A stretch of DNA of 64,000 bases from Aureobasidium sp. EXF-3400 (GCA_024195585.1 SWBL01000294.1:1-64000); one strand, 5' to 3'; positions 1 through 11,565 are shown, counted from the first letter of the stretch. The notes: generated from the sequence alone by a model not told the origin. Numbers and translations are program-made.

Positions 1-3000
1 ACTCTGATCAACCACAAACCTCACAATCTTGACTTCTTGGGTTTGGCCCATACGGTGCACGCGGTCAATAGCCTGTGACTCGACAGCCCAACTCCACCAA
101 GGATCCATCATGAAGACGTTGCTCGCACACGTCAGGTTCAAGCCCACACCGCCTGCTTTGAGGGATAGTAGCAATACACAGCCTTTTGTGCGATTGGCAA
201 AGTCAGCTAGCACAGCGGCGCGAGCTTTTTGTGCCATGCTGCCGTCGAAGCGGAGGTAAGGGATTGAGGCTCCGTCGAGAGCGGGCTCGAGTATGTCGAG
301 GAAAGAGGTGAATTGTGAGAAGATTACTGATTTTGTGGTTGGTGAGGCTTTTTTGATGCGTTTGAGATGAGTCAGGAGAGCGCCGATCTTTGCTGAGGAT
401 AGAGTGTTGACACGGCGGAGGGACACCCGAGGGAGACGTTGTTGCGAGTCAGTAGAGTCACTAGGTTGTGTTTCTGTGTAGATGTCTTCGAAACTGTTCT
501 GTGACTTGTCTTTGGCAACACCAGCTTCCTCATCGTCTTCATCGTCATGTCTGATGACCTCGAAGATGTCGCGAGCGTTAATAGGTTCACGGCAGTTGAA
601 GCACAATGGCAGTTCATTCTTGTTGGTTGCATTCTCTATCAGGTCGAGAAGGCATTTTTTGCAAGCACTGTGCCAACAACCTGTGACAGATTGCTCTTCC
701 ATAGGCTCCTCGAAACAGATAGGACACTCGTGGTTTGACTCTGCTTGGATTTGCTTGAGCACATTAGCACCAAAGCGGCTTGCGTCTTCTTCTTCGGCTT
801 CAGACTCGAAGCGCTGGATCAGAGATTGCAAATCCATATCGTCGGCAAGTCCATTAGCAATATCTGCCGCTGCTTCTGCATCCTCCTCGTCTGCGCCAAC
901 ACCTTTGCTACGCACCAATGTTGGGTGACAGCATGATTGTCGGAGTCGCAGAATCTGGGCAAAGATTGTGGTATATGACTTCATCAAAGTTCCAGCTTCG
1001 ACGTTTGCAGCAAACGTCCTTTTAGCTCGAGCAAAGATGTGATCGTAAAGATCTCGTTCGACCTTTGAGAGCTCGATTTTCTGAATCTCAATGGTCCTCG
1101 GCGGTAATGGAACCAGTGCCTCTCCATCTGGAGTCTTCATGTCCTTTGTGCGACGTAACACAAGAGGCTCAAGTACGGTTTGAACTACATCAAGTGCTCG
1201 GACATAATCCTTCGACTCGAAAGGCACGGTAATGAAGGTCTTCCAGAAAGAAAAGTTGCTCCAAGGTTCAACGCGAAGGAAACGTACCAGACTGAACAGA
1301 TCTTCAAGACGGTTGACGATAGGCGTACCCGTCAGAGTCCAGCGATGCTCTGCAGCGATCTCATAGCAAGCACGAGCAGTTTTCGACTGCCGGTTCTTGA
1401 TCATGTGGGCTTCGTCAAGAATCACACGGAAGTAGTCGAGAGAAAACAAGCCGCCGCTTGATCCTCTGTCACCACCAGCAGCGACGACTTGGTTATACTC
1501 CGACAGCACGGTCCCGTAACTGGTAATGATGAGATTAGGTGCCGATGCTGCATTGGCCTCGCAACACAAAGTTTTCAGGTTGACATTCTTGTCCGAGCCG
1601 TAATATACCAAAGTCTTGAGGGTTCCGGGCTTCGAAGCCTTTTCTGCTTCACTCTGCCATTGTGCTAGCAAGGACATGGGAGCAACGACCAAGGTAGTAC
1701 ACGGTGCCCGAGCAACACCAGAAGAGCTTTTAGGCGAACGTGGCAGGTCCATAACCGTTGACATCTTAGCGCCCTGTAAACCGAATTCTGAAGTATGCGT
1801 GTGTATGAGACTGAGCATCTCAATGGTCTTGCCAAGACCCATCTCATCTGCAAGAATTCCACCGAGGCAGTTCTGCTCCTGGACAGGGAAGTCTAATGAC
1901 AGCTCACCAGAGTAAGGATTGACGTAGAAGTTTGACTGATCCTCAACCTGAGGCACTGGTGCGTCATCTGCGTCTTTTGTAGGCCACAAGTATTCTTCCC
2001 AGAGCGGATGCATCGACACCTCCTTGTGGTCAGATTTTTGGTCCCTCTCTTTACCTACCATCCAGTGCAAAGCTTGTTTCTGGTATTTTCGGAGATCCAG
2101 AACAAACGTTTCGGCAGGTTGCATGACAGGCGTGTTGAAATCGAAGGATTGTGCTTTCTTGTACAGGCTGTCCAGTTGATCTTGCTCCAGCTCTTGGCCA
2201 TCTTCAGCATCGTCCGAAGGAGGGGACGAAGCCGCTTGATCGGATGATTTGACTGGTTTGGCAGTACTCTGTTCAGGTTGCTCAGGGATCTCAGCAGCAC
2301 GCAAAATGCCCTCTCTCTTGTGCTTTTCCGTAGCAGAATTGGCGCGTGATGGATGAAGATTGATTTCTGAGAACAACTTCACAAGGGCGACTTGACGCAG
2401 GCGGAGGTCTTTTTCGTCTCGAGTCTCCTTTGCTTCATACAGACCAGTTTCTCTGTTATTGTCCAATGGTTTGATGAGGCTGCCAGCGCTAAAGCATGAC
2501 TTGAGGAAGAAACATCGCAGTTGGAGGTAGACAGTGTCGTTGGTACGCACACGATCAGGCGCAAAGACACAGTGGCCTTCAAAATGGCATATGTTCTGGT
2601 CCATCAGGGTTGAGATCCAGGCGGCAGAGTCTTGCTCTAAGCGGCCAACCTCTTCCCCTTTGGCATTGGTGAAGCGCACAATGACATCCTGACGTGTTGA
2701 GGCTCGTGACTTGCCTCCTTTGCCAACCTTTTGCTGTGATGGCCTAGCTCTTTCAATCTTGATCTTTTCTCCTGACGTGATGATACCAGTACCGCTACGT
2801 GTAGTCCAGCCAATGACACCCATGGCACCGATATATCTCTTGGTTGGCATGGCGGCCAGATTGACCTTGGGTAGGTCGATGTCCTGTGTCGACGTGGGTG
2901 GAGAGTCCTTGACCTTGGGCCGGCTGGGACGTGGAGCGGGCGAAGAAACATTGGAGATCAAAGGATGATTCTGCCATGAGCCGTCCAGGTACATGTTGAC

Positions 3001-3276
3001 GGCTCGCTCGACATCGTTGCCACATATTCGCTGTAGGGCGTTGATAGTAGCTTGAGGAGCGTCATTGCCGACAAAGGCCTGGAAAAGAGATGCGTCGAAG
3101 CGGTTCACACTCGTTGTTGGCTCTTGGTCGGTTTGTGTGGTGGCAGTGGCGTTTCGATCGAGCTCATTTAGTGCATTGAGTTCGTCTGGGCCAGAGGGAT
3201 CGGAAACGAAAGAAGCGTCCTGGGTTGAATCTTTGTCGGCGAAGAAGCGTCTCTTCTTGTTTGGTCGTTCGTCCAT
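1..3276 (-). CDS. rad5: DNA repair helicase/ubiquitin ligase RAD5 (C-terminus cut by window edge)
   Basis: RAD5/HLTF-family SNF2 ATPase and RING E3 ligase. In yeast it polyubiquitinates PCNA and remodels stalled forks in error-free postreplication repair in the nucleus. The minus frame is open for 1092 codons from the ATG at 3276 to base 1 with no intron visible. In order: acidic/basic N-terminus with a UBA-like stretch (about residues 70-100), HIRAN domain (about 142-265), SNF2 Walker A (ADEMGLGKT, near 1830-1860), DEAH box (LDEAHMIKNR, near 1404-1430), C3HC4 RING inserted in the helicase (CPICFEEP then CWHSACKKC, near 590-735), and helicase C with DRVHRMGQTQEV close to the edge. The HIRAN-SNF2-RING-HelC order is diagnostic for RAD5 rather than RAD16. 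Some tens of C-terminal residues lie outside the window. Divergent from the gene at 3548. Confidence 0.96.
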   Translation of the reverse strand, partial: MDERPNKKRRFFADKDSTQDASFVSDPSGPDELNALNELDRNATATTQTDQEPTTSVNRFDASLFQAFVGNDAPQATINALQRICGNDVERAVNMYLDGSWQNHPLISNVSSPAPRPSRPKVKDSPPTSTQDIDLPKVNLAAMPTKRYIGAMGVIGWTTRSGTGIITSGEKIKIERARPSQQKVGKGGKSRASTRQDVIVRFTNAKGEEVGRLEQDSAAWISTLMDQNICHFEGHCVFAPDRVRTNDTVYLQLRCFFLKSCFSAGSLIKPLDNNRETGLYEAKETRDEKDLRLRQVALVKLFSEINLHPSRANSATEKHKREGILRAAEIPEQPEQSTAKPVKSSDQAASSPPSDDAEDGQELEQDQLDSLYKKAQSFDFNTPVMQPAETFVLDLRKYQKQALHWMVGKERDQKSDHKEVSMHPLWEEYLWPTKDADDAPVPQVEDQSNFYVNPYSGELSLDFPVQEQNCLGGILADEMGLGKTIEMLSLIHTHTSEFGLQGAKMSTVMDLPRSPKSSSGVARAPCTTLVVAPMSLLAQWQSEAEKASKPGTLKTLVYYGSDKNVNLKTLCCEANAASAPNLIITSYGTVLSEYNQVVAAGGDRGSSGGLFSLDYFRVILDEAHMIKNRQSKTARACYEIAAEHRWTLTGTPIVNRLEDLFSLVRFLRVEPWSNFSFWKTFITVPFESKDYVRALDVVQTVLEPLVLRRTKDMKTPDGEALVPLPPRTIEIQKIELSKVERDLYDHIFARAKRTFAANVEAGTLMKSYTTIFAQILRLRQSCCHPTLVRSKGVGADEEDAEAAADIANGLADDMDLQSLIQRFESEAEEEDASRFGANVLKQIQAESNHECPICFEEPMEEQSVTGCWHSACKKCLLDLIENATNKNELPLCFNCREPINARDIFEVIRHDDEDDEEAGVAKDKSQNSFEDIYTETQPSDSTDSQQRLPRVSLRRVNTLSSAKIGALLTHLKRIKKASPTTKSVIFSQFTSFLDILEPALDGASIPYLRFDGSMAQKARAAVLADFANRTKGCVLLLSLKAGGVGLNLTCASNVFMMDPWWSWAVESQAIDRVHRMGQTQEVKIVRFVVDQS

Positions 3277-3547
3277 GAGTGATATGCTATCCCACACTGT
3301 CGTCAAGTGCTTTGTGGCGCCTGGTAAGAAAGGCGATGTTCGGGGAAGACGCGACTGAGCGCGTCTCCTACTTTATTTTGTGAAATTTGGTGAAACTCAG
3401 ATCCAATCTTGTGAAATTTATGAAAGACTAGGCTTCATCTGGCGCAACATCGTCATGTTTGCGGTCATGATTTCGACAAATTGCCGTTGGCTACGACAAA
3501 TTGATCCATAGCATCTTGCCTTCTCGTCATTTTGTGCCACATCGACA

Positions 3548-4750
3548 ATGAGGGGCCATACAGCTTGCCGTACTTTGAGAGGTGCGCTAGGTAGACAGCA
3601 ATGCCAGTTTCGAAGGACATATGCCACCGAAGTCCAGCAACCTGCCGCGACAGTGTCGTCCGAGGCAGAGGTAGGTTCAGCGAGAGCCTACTGTCTGGAT
3701 CTCTTGAGGCAAGAAATACCCATGTCCATTGTCGCATGCCTTGTCTAACTGTATCATAGAAAGTATGACACTCCCTCCTTCCTGCTCCAATCATATATGC
3801 CACCAAAGACGCGCGATGCCTACCTCGCCATCCGTGCCTTCAACATAGAGGTCGCCAGGACTGCCGATACGACAAGTACCCCTACTATCGGCTCAATGCG
3901 TCTGCAATTCCAACGAGATGCCATATCAAAAGCGTTGGCCGGAACTCCTCCAAAACAGCCCATCGCCGTCTTGCTCGCCCATGCTGCTGAAGACTTGCAG
4001 CGAAGGACCAATGGCAAATCAAAGTTTAGCAAGAGCTGGTTCCATAGGATCATCTCCACCAGAGAGCAATACTTGACCAATCCTCCGTATCCTGATCTGG
4101 CCGCCGTCGAGTCATACGCTGAGAACACTTACTCAACCCTGATGTACCTGACCCTTCAAGCCATGCCTATGGCCTCTCTTACTGCCGACCATGTCGCTTC
4201 GCATATTGGAAAGGCAACCGGCATCGCCACCATTCTGAGAGGTCTACCATTGCTTGCTTTCCCTGGCCCAGCGAATCACCACTCGAATCAAGGAGGCATG
4301 GCTGGTGATGTTGGCGCCACTAGACAAGGATCTGTTATGTTGCCTCTAGATGTCATGGCAAGACATGGTGTTCGGGAGGAACAAGTGCTCCGTCAAGGTG
4401 CCGAGGCCCCTGGCCTTCGTGATGCTGTATTCGAAGTGGCTACAAGAGCTAGCGACCATCTCATCACTGCACGAGAGATGGTCAAGAACATTCGAGCTGG
4501 ACAGGATGCCGGTCACGACTTTGAACATGGCCACGAGGAGGAACACATGAATTACGCTCCATCACAATCATCCACACCGGTACAGGAGATCCAACAGGCT
4601 TTCCCAGTCTATCTCTCGGCTGTGCCTACAAGTCTATGGCTCGAGAGACTGCAAAAGCACGACTTCGACGTCTTTGCTCCCAAGCTCAGAGTGACCGACT
4701 GGCGACAGCCATGGAAAACATGGCTGGCATACAACAGATCCAACTTCTAA
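3548..4750 (+). CDS. Mitochondrial complex I assembly factor, NDUFAF6-like (squalene/phytoene synthase fold)
   Basis: Two exons, 3548-3708 and 3760-4750, 383 aa. The N-terminus is basic and ends in RRTYATE, a typical mitochondrial presequence of about 28 residues. The body is a squalene/phytoene-synthase-like domain starting SARAYCLDLLR and continuing SYMPPKTRDAYLAIRAFN, with a conserved LRGLPLLAF stretch. NDUFAF6 homologues have this fold and act in complex I assembly in the matrix rather than in sterol synthesis. The 51-nt intron starts GC (AG|GCAAGA) and ends TAG after a CTAAC branch site. Only this splice joins LLR to KYDTPSFLLQSYMPPK in frame. Shares a 271-bp divergent promoter region with RAD5. 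The family is clear; the specific complex I role is inferred from orthology. Confidence 0.88.
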
Positions 4751-7587
4751 GACCAGCGACATAACTGGTGTCACGCTACTTCACGCTCGCCACTTCTTGT
4801 GGTATGTACATACTTTTCAATAATAAAAAGCGTTGATCGACACGATCTTGTGGCACCATAACATCAGTGTGGCCGCAGAACCTTTGTGCTACGACAGTTT
4901 TATTCTCCCTGTTCAAACGCGAGTATGTTGGTGTTGTCAAAAGACACGATGGTTCTGCGATCAGCCAACTCTGTGTCGAGAGTGTGCAAAGCATCTGCTC
5001 TCGATGTACATGAGTCTGAGCGCTTTAGGCATTGTGTATTTTGATAGCTGTATACAAAGCATTTTACAAGGTCAACTTTGGTTCAAGCAAAGAGTCCTGT
5101 GCCCCTGACTGTGTTTTTCTCGAATATGCTCGCGACGCACCCAGAGAGCAATCGCATCTACACCGTCTATCTGCAAGAGAAGTGCGCCGAAGAGGTATTC
5201 ATTATGCGAAAATAGCTACGACGATTGGTATAACGAAGAAAGCTTGCTCGTTGGATAGTTCTGGTTCTGGCCTGCGTGAATCTTAATCTCGATGAGTGCA
5301 GCTATCGGATGATATACTGCGACAAGGCGTCGAGGACCCCAGGCACGACAAGCGTATCTCGAGAAGCTGCGCAGACGTCCGCGAAGGCAGCGATACGCGG
5401 CTACACGCTCGGCGAAGACACGAGCGACGGCGGAGACAAGGGCTCAGACAGCAGTACACCCCACAGGCTGTATACCGAGGTCTTCTTCTTCAGCCTCCAG
5501 TTGAGAAACCAGAGTCAGAACTGATGAAAAAGAAAATTGTGCTCTCGTTGGCTTCACCCCTGAAAGAGGTTACTAGACCGACACACCACGATGAGGTGAG
5601 AGCTTGTGCCGGGACGTCGACCATCGCCCTAAGTTGTGGCACCCACCACTACCCAGGAAGGGACGACACCAAGGAGTTGAACCCGAGTGTCGCCACGGCA
5701 TCTGAAAGCACAGTGGGCATGCTTCGCAACTGCGGCTACATGATCGACGCCCCCACCAGAGGACACACACTCAAGCTTCCTCACCCAGCACTCTCTACCT
5801 CGAGAGGCCGGAGCCTCAAGAGATAGGAGGGCATGGGTGACAAGCAAGGCCCAGCGACTGCCATTCTACTGCAACCTGGGGCACGGGTCACCAGAGGGAG
5901 ACCTCTGAGCGTGAAGCTGGCCACTGGTCAGACCATGGAAACCTCAGTAGTCGGAGTTGTTGAAACCCGATGCTACTGAAGCTCGATGCTCTGAGAGAGG
6001 CGAGCCACCGCGTCAGAGTCTGCGACCTGTGGTCCCGAGAGCCAGGCGGAGTAGATGGCAGGGGCAGTGGTGTGTGACGTAGTGGGGAGTATGAAGAAAG
6101 AAGAAGAGATTCGACGGAGAGGAGGCCTTCTTTTATATTCCTCTGGCTCATTCGCTGCTTAGTAAACCGCTTGGCGAGTTGCGTGAGTGAGTTATTATGG
6201 TTGTGGTATCATTCACTTATTCGTGGAAACTCACTCATACCAAGCTTTCACATGCGCACTAGCTTATAAGCCCCTAAACGTGACCACAGCACTCCATGGA
6301 AACCAACAGACATGGCTGGTATTATGTTCACGACGAATTTGATACATCTACAAAGAACAGGAGTGAAGAAAGAGTTCGTCTTTCGCCGAAAGCTGGGATA
6401 GCATCTTGAAGGGGCGTGATTTTCTGAGACAAAACAAGCTGAAAGAGGTCCATGGTTGCAAGCCCTAGCGCGACTTGATTTTTCACAAGACCTAAATCCT
6501 CCTCACGACTTCGGATTCTTGAGCACGCAATTCTGGATTGAGGATAGTGTCACATTCGCAGTGGCGATGCCATGTTTGATAGTCCGTAGCAAAGGACTGA
6601 AGTAAATTCTACACAGTAGCGAAGCATCGTCTCAAAGCAAGCGATAACCATCGGTACCTCCTACGAAAACGAGACTGTCTATCCACGATACTGCCACGAA
6701 GTCTGAAGTGCTGTCAACACAAATGACCAGCTTTCGTCGTGACAAACGTCAACATCTGACCATGAGTCTTCCTCAACCATCTTTCAGAGCGCGCGGGAAG
6801 TACCTGACAATCGCATGTTCTCGAGTCCCTTCCTTTAACGGATCCTCAGAACGACAAAGCCCCTGAGCCACTCTCTAGACATAACATCACTGGAGCTTCC
6901 GTGCTTCCGCCGCTCATCGACCTCTGCAACGAGGAAATCAACACGAGATTCCAAGAGAGGGACACGACGAAGACGTACCTTTAACAACGACAGCAGCGCC
7001 AATTGAACGATCACCCGCCAGCGAAACTCCTCTCTGACGACTCAAACACAAACAGCCAAAAGTTGCACCATACCGAACAGCTTCGAGAACAAGCTACATT
7101 CCTTGTCATAGACCAATAGATCCACATTCCTAACCGAACATCCGACAAGATCAAAACCAGTTCTTTGTTCATCCCCATACCGAGGTCATCATTCGGCAGA
7201 TGTGCCAGTATCTACGTTATATCCTGCAAGCGAACACGTTATGCATGACTCGACAGAGCTACAACATGGCCTACGACTTAGGTCATGAACGAGATCCAAG
7301 TAATGCACATGAGGTCCTAGGCTCAGAGGCTTAGTTGTGGAAATGTTTGCCGAGCTTGACTTTCTACATCCGGCGGCTTCGAACAATGAACAACCACTTT
7401 TTGATCGCCTAACCACGAGCGGAAACCTATTGAGCCTTGATCGAGCGTCGTTTCTTTCATCGACAATCGACCCACTTTCGTCATGTGGTTATCAAAGTGA
7501 GCCTCATCTTATAACACAACCGTCTGCCTTGCCTTTGCCATGCAAGTCTGTTCAACTTGATTGTATCAATTCGTCAATCAGGTCAAC
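4751..7587. other. Gene-poor region of 2.8 kb
   Basis: Open frames here are short, overlap on both strands and match no family I recognise. A GC-rich patch at about 5290-5830 gives overlapping Arg/Ser/Thr-rich frames (up to 176 aa at 5296-5826) with no splice logic or domain. A minus-strand TATAAAA at 6131-6137, followed by a CT-rich stretch, resembles a core promoter, but no credible minus-strand protein follows it. No tRNA or transposon ends were seen. Confidence 0.5.
4822..4827 (+). terminator. Polyadenylation-signal-like AATAAA
   Basis: An exact AATAAA lies 72 bp after the stop codon of the NDUFAF6-like gene and is a plausible 3' processing signal. Fungal signals are degenerate, so use of this site is an inference. 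Confidence 0.45.
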
Positions 7588-8398
7588 ATGAAGCAAGCTT
7601 CTACTCTCTTCCTTGGCTTCACAGCCCTTATCTCCTGTCTTGATGCCTCTGCTGCCTCGACTCCAGTGAACACGACTACTGTTCCTGTGAGCTTGAGTCA
7701 GGCTCTCAGCATCAACGTCGCTCAGGTCCCTGCCTGTGCTGTGAGTAGTTGCCCTTTGCCTTTCCAGAATGAAACACGGATGAACTTACACATATGTAGC
7801 AAAAATGCGCCCAGAGCCTTCCTGCCGAGTGCAATGGCGATCCTCAATGCATCTGCAGCCATCCTGATTTCATGAACGACATTGCCTGCTGTGTCGCTTC
7901 CTCGTGTTCTTCATCAGATCTGCTCCTCACCCAACAATTTTCAGGCCAGCTTTGTGGATTCGTCGGCGAGACTCTGCCAACTCAACCCAACTGCGCCAAT
8001 ACCGTCAAGCCTGTTCCCAATCCTAACTGGGCATACGTGGGTTGTTACAGCGAAGCCACGAACTACAACCGTGCCTTGAACTCGACATACTACACTGATG
8101 TGAACAACATGACCCCTTCGGCATGTCAGACTTTCTGCAAGGGCCGTGGTTTGAAGTATGCCGGTGTGGAGTATGCCAGAGAATGCTGGTAAGTCTTTGA
8201 TCCCGCCTTTGAGCTACTTGAGGATCAATTATACTGACAGAACGATGCTACAGGTGTGGTAATGCTATCCAGCTTATCAACGGAGCCCAGAAGTTAGCAG
8301 ATGACTCTAGATGTAACATGGCCTGTACAGGAAACTCGTCCATCATGTGTGGTGGATCTGCCACTCTCAACATCTACAAGTCTCCTAGCGCTGCATGA
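7588..8398 (+). CDS. Secreted CFEM plus WSC domain protein
   Basis: Three exons, 7588-7740, 7800-8188 and 8254-8398, 228 aa. A signal peptide covers about residues 1-23. Next is a CFEM-type cysteine domain (about 43-110) with PACAQKCAQ, then ECNGDPQCICSHPDF, ACC and SSC. A WSC domain follows (about 125-222), with WAYVGCYSE, CQTFCKGRG, ECWCGNA and CGGSATLNIYKS. CFEM domains bind haem/iron or act in fungal surface adhesion and virulence; WSC domains bind carbohydrate or sense the wall. No C-terminal transmembrane segment is present, so the product is probably secreted or wall-retained. The introns are canonical (GTGAGT and GTAAGT donors). The two domains are clear; the substrate is unknown. Confidence 0.9.
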
Positions 8399-8764
8399 GC
8401 GATTGTCTTGCTGTCCAGTACGAGATTGCCAACATAGGCAGCCACAGTATTCATAGGTTGTAGACATTTAACGAACAATGTCTGATCTATCTTGACATAT
8501 TTGCGACCTCAGGATTACGAGTTGATGTTGGACCATGTTATTGCCGTGTTATTCCCATCTCCATGTGAACTGAAACATCCACCCAGCCCCGCACCTCGGC
8601 TCATGGACAGAGGTAAAAGCAACCTTCATCCGAGGACGACGACTACTCACATAGCAGTTGAGTCAACACTTTGATCTCTTGAGCTCAAAGGCCGTTTATC
8701 CACTTCTCTTGTTCTCTATACCAAAGTAGTCACATATCGTCCGAGAACCGTTACGAAAGACACG
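8399..8764. other. Intergenic, 366 bp
   Basis: Lies between two same-strand genes. It should hold the 3' UTR of the CFEM-WSC gene and the promoter of the GST gene. The only frame (8492-8674) is short and featureless. Confidence 0.5.
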
Positions 8765-9581
8765 ATGGCTCAGAAACCCAAACTCACCCTGTTCGTGGAC
8801 ATAGTCAGTCCATTCGCGTATATGGCCTTTTACGTCCTCCAGCGCTCCCAAGCCTTCAAGCAAGTAGAGATAACCTACATCCCCATCTTCCTAGGCGGCG
8901 TGATGAAAGCCTGTGACAATCGCCCTCCCATCTCCATTACAAGTAAGCAAAACCCCTCGGTTACTCTTCCCTTCTGTCTCTCCTTTCAAGAACAAAGGGT
9001 CACTGATATGCGCGGACACACAGACAAAGCAGCATACATCGAATCCGACCGCAAGCGCTGGTCCAAATACGCAAACATCCCTATGGGCAAGGACATGCCC
9101 AAGGACTTTCCACCCATGACTCTGCATATGATGAGAGCTTTGGCAGTGGTAGAGCAACACCAACCAGACAAACTGGCCGGTTCGATTGCAGCATTGTACA
9201 AAGGCATGTGGGTGGATGGAAAGACTACTCACAAGCCTGAGGTCTTTGAGGCTGTGCTCGCAGAGGTTCTGGGCAAAGAGGGTGCTAAGAGTGTCGTTGA
9301 GCAGGTAATTTTTTATTTCCCTCACGTTGACTTTTATTGTGAGAAGAGTGAGGAGATTTGCTGACGGAAGTGTATAGAGCACAAAGCCAGAGGCAAAGGC
9401 AAAGTTGCAGGCCAATACCGATCTAGCTTTCAAAGAGGGCGCATTCGGCTTACCGTGGTTCGTAGCGACCAACAAAGAGGGTGTGACGGAGAAGTACTGG
9501 GGCTTTGATCATTTGGGTCAGGTGGTGGAGCATCTAGGACTGGACAGGGGTGAGGCTAAGGAATTGAGGGCGATGTTGTAG
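8765..9581 (+). CDS. Kappa-class glutathione S-transferase / HCCA isomerase-like DsbA-fold protein
   Basis: Three exons, 8765-8942, 9024-9304 and 9378-9581, 220 aa. It opens KLTLFVDIVSPFAYMAFYVL, the DsbA-like thioredoxin fold with the catalytic serine (SPF) of kappa GSTs and 2-hydroxychromene-2-carboxylate isomerases. It continues with PIFLGGVMK, NKAAYIESDRKRW, PMTLHMMRAL and the C-terminal GAFGLPWFVATN and YWGFDHL motifs of the family. Kappa GSTs conjugate or reduce with glutathione, usually in mitochondria or peroxisomes. No clear presequence is visible and the C-terminus is not an obvious PTS1. Both introns keep the frame and restore family motifs. Confidence 0.9.
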
Positions 9582-9736
9582 GCGAAGATATGCTAGAAGT
9601 CGTTGTCACGATCCATCGAACCTATCGTATGTACAAGATGAAAGTCCTTCGGGTTAAGAATGAACAGGAACAGCATGTTTGAAGGGTTTCCGAAAGACTT
9701 TCTTTTACTCGTCGGGTATCTGAACTTTTTAATACT

Positions 9737-11383
9737 TTACATACGCTCTCTCCTCCTCGGGGCAGCGCGGATGATGTTGTCTACACGTAGCAAGAGCTCG
9801 GCAGCCTCGCTAGCACTGCTCACAACAGCGTGCTTGAGCTTGTAAGCCTCGACGACACCCAACTCGCGCATGTCTGTGATACCACCGCCGGGCTTCAACA
9901 AGTCGAGACCTGAGTTGGTCATGCCACTGTACACTGCATTCTTGAGACGGCTGACCAGCTCGGCGGAGTCGAGACCAGCATTGTCGGCGAGGATGGTGGG
10001 CAATTGTCGCAGAGCCTTTGCGAAGCTGTCGACAGCGATGGCCTTCTTGCCAGCGACGTTCTGGGCGGCCTGGTCGACGGCCTTGGCCATGACCATCTCG
10101 GCACAACCACCACCGAGAGTGGTCTTAGGGAACTTGACGGTCTGGGAGAGGACGGCAAGGGCGTCGTGAAGGGAGCGCTCTGCCTCGTCGAGCAGTTGCT
10201 CGGTAGCACCACGCAGAACGACTGTGCAAGCCTTACCCGCAGCGACGCCTGAGAAGCGGATCAGAGTGTCCTCACCAATGATAACCTCCTCGATCAAATC
10301 GCAGTGACCCAACTTGACAAGCTCGGGGTGGTCGAAGGTTGAGGTGATCTCAGCACCAGTAACAAGAGCAAGACGCTCAACACCATCAAAGTCGGCGTGC
10401 TCAATGCTGCAGATGCCGGCATCGCTGAAGAGCTGCTCGGGCCAGTTGTAGATGAGTTGGCGGTTGACGAAGCAGTTGATACCGTGTGCCTTGATGCGCT
10501 CGACCTTTTGCTTCATCTTCTCGCGCTCTGCCTTTTCCAATTCTGCCAACTTGCCGGTTGAATCGACCTTGACGCGAGCACCGAAAATCTTGACCTTGTC
10601 TGTGTCCATGGCAGTGTTTGCGACCAGAATGTTTGCATTTTCGAGACGTTTGGGTTGGTTGACACCGAACTTCTTGTCGAGAATGAAGCCAGAGTCGAGG
10701 TATGAGTCGGACAGCTTGCCGCCGGCCTTCTTGATGATCTGAATGTGGGAGAGGTCGGTCGAGCCCTTCATGCGCAGGACGGCATCTACGGCCAGATTGG
10801 CAAAGTATTCGCGATCTTGTGATAGGACCTTTGAGCTGAGGGTGGTGCTGGCAATGGCGACGAGGTCTTTGCGGAAAGCTTCGGGGTTCGCGCTGTTGTC
10901 GACGGCAGTCTTTGAGAGGGCGGTCAGGGCGGCGTGGGAAGCAATGCGGTATCCTTCAATGATGGTCTGGGGGTGAATCTTCTGGTCGACGAGCTTCTCG
11001 GCCTCACGCAGCAGCTCGGCAGCGAGAACGGTGACAGAGGTGGTACCGTCACCGATCTCATCATCCTGGACCTTTGAGATGTTGACAAGGACCTTTGCGG
11101 CGGCATTGTCGAGGGCTATTGACTTGAGGATGGTGGCACCGTCGTTGGTGACCATGATCTGACCGGTGGAGCCGGATTGCAGGATTTTGTCCATTCCCTT
11201 AGGACCCAGAGTGGTCTTGACGAGGTCTCCTACAGCGATAGCGCCAACGAAGGCTGACAGACGGGCATTCTCGCCCTTTTCCTCTGTGACATCGTCGGCG
11301 AAGATTTGCGTGGGGTTGTTGTACGACTGGAAGGTGTCAGTAAACTAGTGAGAGATTGCCAAGTTGGTGAAGAGACAGACCAT
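9737..11383 (-). CDS. cct2: T-complex protein 1 subunit beta (chaperonin CCT2)
   Basis: Group II chaperonin subunit of the eight-member TRiC ring that folds actin, tubulin and WD40 proteins in the cytosol. Main exon 9737-11326; exon 1 is proposed to be only the ATG at 11381-11383, with an intron at 11327-11380 (GTCTGT...CCAG). This yields [19 protein letters not shown], matching the fungal CCT2 N-terminus, and 530 aa, the family length. Visible motifs are [12 protein letters not shown] (ATPase P-loop region), GDGTTS at about 93-98, [10 protein letters not shown] and the C-terminal [16 protein letters not shown]. The single-codon first exon is an inference; an alternative upstream start would not keep the frame. 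Divergent from SAD1 at 11566. Confidence 0.93.
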
Positions 11384-11565
11384 CGTTGCGATGTGCGTGG
11401 GATGTGTGGATGAGGAAGGGACAACCTGAAATTGTTGGACTTGGTTGTTGCTGCTCTCACAAAATCCCACTCCGCTGTCATGCTCCAGCCTTGGCATCTG
11501 CGTGAGAGCTTGCGGCGACCATCGAGAACCTCCGAGCTTGGTTATTGTCACTGTTTATATTCAAA

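Noticed and set aside
5296..5826. 176-aa plus-strand open frame
   Set aside because: Arg/Ser/Thr-rich composition, overlapping frames on both strands, no domain and no splice signals; treated as chance in a GC-rich patch.
9810..10252. Several frames overlapping CCT2 on both strands
   Set aside because: Shadows of a strongly conserved coding sequence.
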